From an uncultured Collinsella sp. (GTDB lineage Bacteria > Actinomycetota > Coriobacteriia > Coriobacteriales > Coriobacteriaceae), in the NCBI GenBank assembly GCA_900548495.1, contig URKT01000097.1, positions 1 to 7,051 of the forward strand: a DNA stretch of 7,051 nucleotides, written 5' to 3'. Both the position numbers and the translations under genes were made by a program. Positions 5,783-7,051 of this stretch are shown here, piece after piece. Within the stretch, counting starts at the first letter, position 1, and every line of letters begins with the position of its first letter. The notes under the pieces are model-generated. The model ran no database searches and had not been told where the DNA came from. It worked only from the letters and a program-made list of their open reading frames with translations.

Positions 5783-7009
5783 CTAGGCGTGCTCCTCGAT
5801 AGCACCGTTTCTATATGCATCGAGCAGCTGGCGCAGGTCCTGGATCTGGCTGCGAATCTTGGCGCCAGTATCGGTGTCGCTCACCATGCGGCGACGGTCT
5901 GCTTGGTCAAAACGGTTGGTCTCGCTCTCGATGTCCACGTTGCGCGTGAGTGCCTCGGCAACCGTCGTAAAGGCCCGGTGCGACTTGAGGCGGCAGCCGC
6001 GCGAGCTCGAGATGAGCGTATAGCCGGCGATGCCCGTCTTGGGATGGTAAGCGCGGCAGAAGCCGCCATCGATGACCAGTAACTTGCCCTCGGCGCGGAT
6101 GGGCTGCTCGCCCTTGGTGGTTTTAACGGGCGTGTGGCCGTTGATGATGTGGCCGGTCGGCGAGCATGCCATGGGCGCGACGCCAAACTCGCGCATGATG
6201 TCATCGCAGACCGAGGGCGACTTGGTAAGCGTAAAGTACGGGTCCATCGGCTCGACCCAGGTGCTCTTATCGGCGATATAGGCGCGCTCAAAGGTACGCA
6301 CCAGGCGTCCGCTGGCGGGTGAGTTAAAGCCAATCCACAGGTACCACATCCAGTCGAGGGCGTCGCGGTCGCCCACGCGCCAGGCGCGGCGGGCGATGTG
6401 GTCGCAAAAATCGAGGTAATCGCGGCCAGCGTGCCAGGTGCCTAGGCAGTTCATGCTGCTAAAGGTGCCGTCTTCGTTGAGCGGCACGCAGCCATGGAAC
6501 AGCAGGTTGCCGTTGGCGACTTTGTACATCGAGCCGTGGGAATAGAGGAAATCGATATGGCGATGCAGGTGATCGGCGGTGACAAACTCGGACACGAGCT
6601 TGTCGATGATGTGCTGCTCCTGAGACGTGAGCGTATAGGGGTCCGCTGGATCGACGGTGGGGAAGTCATTGGTCGTGAGTGGCCACATGCTGCCGTCGGC
6701 GAGCGTGACCGTGCCGGTGTCGTGGTCGATCTTGTCGAGTAACAAGCGGTCGGTCATATCGAACTCGGGGTGGCGCTGGATAATCTGGCCCTCGAGCTTA
6801 AAGAGCAGCACGTTGATGGCCTTGATCAGCGGGGTGATGGACTCACCGGCGGTGTAGGTGGCATCGGCAAAGGCGACAAGCTCACGCAGCGAGATGCCGT
6901 AGTCGTTCTCTAGAATTTCGTAGTTGTCGTAGCGTAGGTTGTTGCGCAATACCGTGGCGATGCAGGCGGGCTCACCGGCCGCAGCGCCCATCCACAGCAG
7001 GTCGTGGTT
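5783..7009 (-). CDS. fbp: Fructose-1,6-bisphosphatase class III, C-terminal part
   Basis: This gluconeogenic enzyme hydrolyses fructose 1,6-bisphosphate to fructose 6-phosphate and phosphate in the cytoplasm. It belongs to the Firmicutes-type class III family (FBPase_2, PF06874), a manganese-dependent calcineurin-like phosphoesterase. The 408 residues present begin exactly at NHDLLWMGAAAG, the second half of the GNHD metal-site motif. Also visible are ACIATVLRNNLRYDNYEILE, LLFHGCVPLNEDG (His 172), WYLWIGFNSPASGR, INGHTPVK (His 292) and IDGGFCRAYHPKTGIAGYTL (Asp 314), all typical of the family. Family members are about 640-670 residues long, so roughly 230-260 N-terminal residues, with the first metal ligands, lie beyond the adapter junction. 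The reading frame is intact and ends at TAG 5783-5785. The two gtrA-like genes follow on the same strand, but nothing suggests a shared pathway. Confidence 0.96.
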   Translation of the reverse strand, partial: NHDLLWMGAAAGEPACIATVLRNNLRYDNYEILENDYGISLRELVAFADATYTAGESITPLIKAINVLLFKLEGQIIQRHPEFDMTDRLLLDKIDHDTGTVTLADGSMWPLTTNDFPTVDPADPYTLTSQEQHIIDKLVSEFVTADHLHRHIDFLYSHGSMYKVANGNLLFHGCVPLNEDGTFSSMNCLGTWHAGRDYLDFCDHIARRAWRVGDRDALDWMWYLWIGFNSPASGRLVRTFERAYIADKSTWVEPMDPYFTLTKSPSVCDDIMREFGVAPMACSPTGHIINGHTPVKTTKGEQPIRAEGKLLVIDGGFCRAYHPKTGIAGYTLISSSRGCRLKSHRAFTTVAEALTRNVDIESETNRFDQADRRRMVSDTDTGAKIRSQIQDLRQLLDAYRNGAIEEHA

Positions 7010-7051
7010 CTGTCTCTTATACACCTCTCCGAGCCCACGAGACATGCGCAG
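7010..7051 (-). other. Nextera (Tn5) adapter and index, right end (artefact)
   Basis: Positions 7010-7043 are the reverse complement of the same Nextera read-2 adapter found at the left end, with one substitution (C for A at 7025). Positions 7044-7051 (ATGCGCAG) are the complement of the left-end index. In frame with fbp it creates a false N-terminus, MSRGLGEVYKRQ, where the substitution turns the usual D into E. Real genome ends at 7009. Confidence 0.98.

Noticed and set aside
5783..7009. The truncated fbp and DUF4430 genes as pseudogenes.
   Set aside because: Both frames are intact up to the adapter junctions, so the truncation is a fragment-end effect.
1..7051. A 42-base terminal inverted repeat suggesting a transposon or linear replicon.
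   Set aside because: The repeats are the sequencing adapter and index at both ends, and no transposase or replication gene lies between them.

Overview
The window is one assembled fragment with foreign DNA at both tips. Positions 1-43 and 7010-7051 are Illumina Nextera (Tn5) adapter plus an 8-base sample index, in inverted orientation. Only 44-7009 is genomic, and the two outermost genes are cut at the adapter junctions, not by biology.

The genomic part is GC-rich, with GTG starts. It holds large DUF4430 surface proteins with Lys/Asp/Ser wall-spanning tails, a class III (Firmicutes-type) fructose-1,6-bisphosphatase and GtrA membrane proteins. This fits an actinobacterial gut anaerobe of the Coriobacteriia, most likely Collinsella or a relative. 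The assignment rests on gene content and style; no marker gene is present.

Layout. On the + strand there is a two-gene unit. The first gene (44-3586, 5' end missing) encodes a multidomain surface protein: four DUF4430 domains, a PQQ-like beta-propeller with about eight blade repeats, one InlB-type B-repeat, a Gly/Ser linker, a Lys/Asp/Ser linker and a C-terminal membrane anchor. Nine bases later, a second gene (3596-4522) encodes an N-terminally anchored protein with a long charged Ser-rich stalk and one DUF4430 domain at its exposed end. A strong intrinsic terminator (4546-4582) closes the unit.

On the - strand, read from the right, are the C-terminal two thirds of fbp (5783-7009), a first gtrA-like gene (5309-5704) and a second, paralogous gtrA-like gene (4682-5089). 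The last one ends at its own terminator (4622-4653). The two units converge, with terminators back to back.

The spaces between the - strand genes hold several inverted repeats: a nested hairpin between fbp and the first gtrA, a long hairpin after the first gtrA, and an 11-bp perfect inverted repeat upstream of the second gtrA. DUF4430 is the family of the C-terminal domain of the animal cobalamin carriers intrinsic factor and transcobalamin. The + strand pair could therefore be a surface ligand-capture system, perhaps for corrinoids, but this is only a hypothesis. No CRISPR array, RNA gene, insertion sequence or phage gene is visible.
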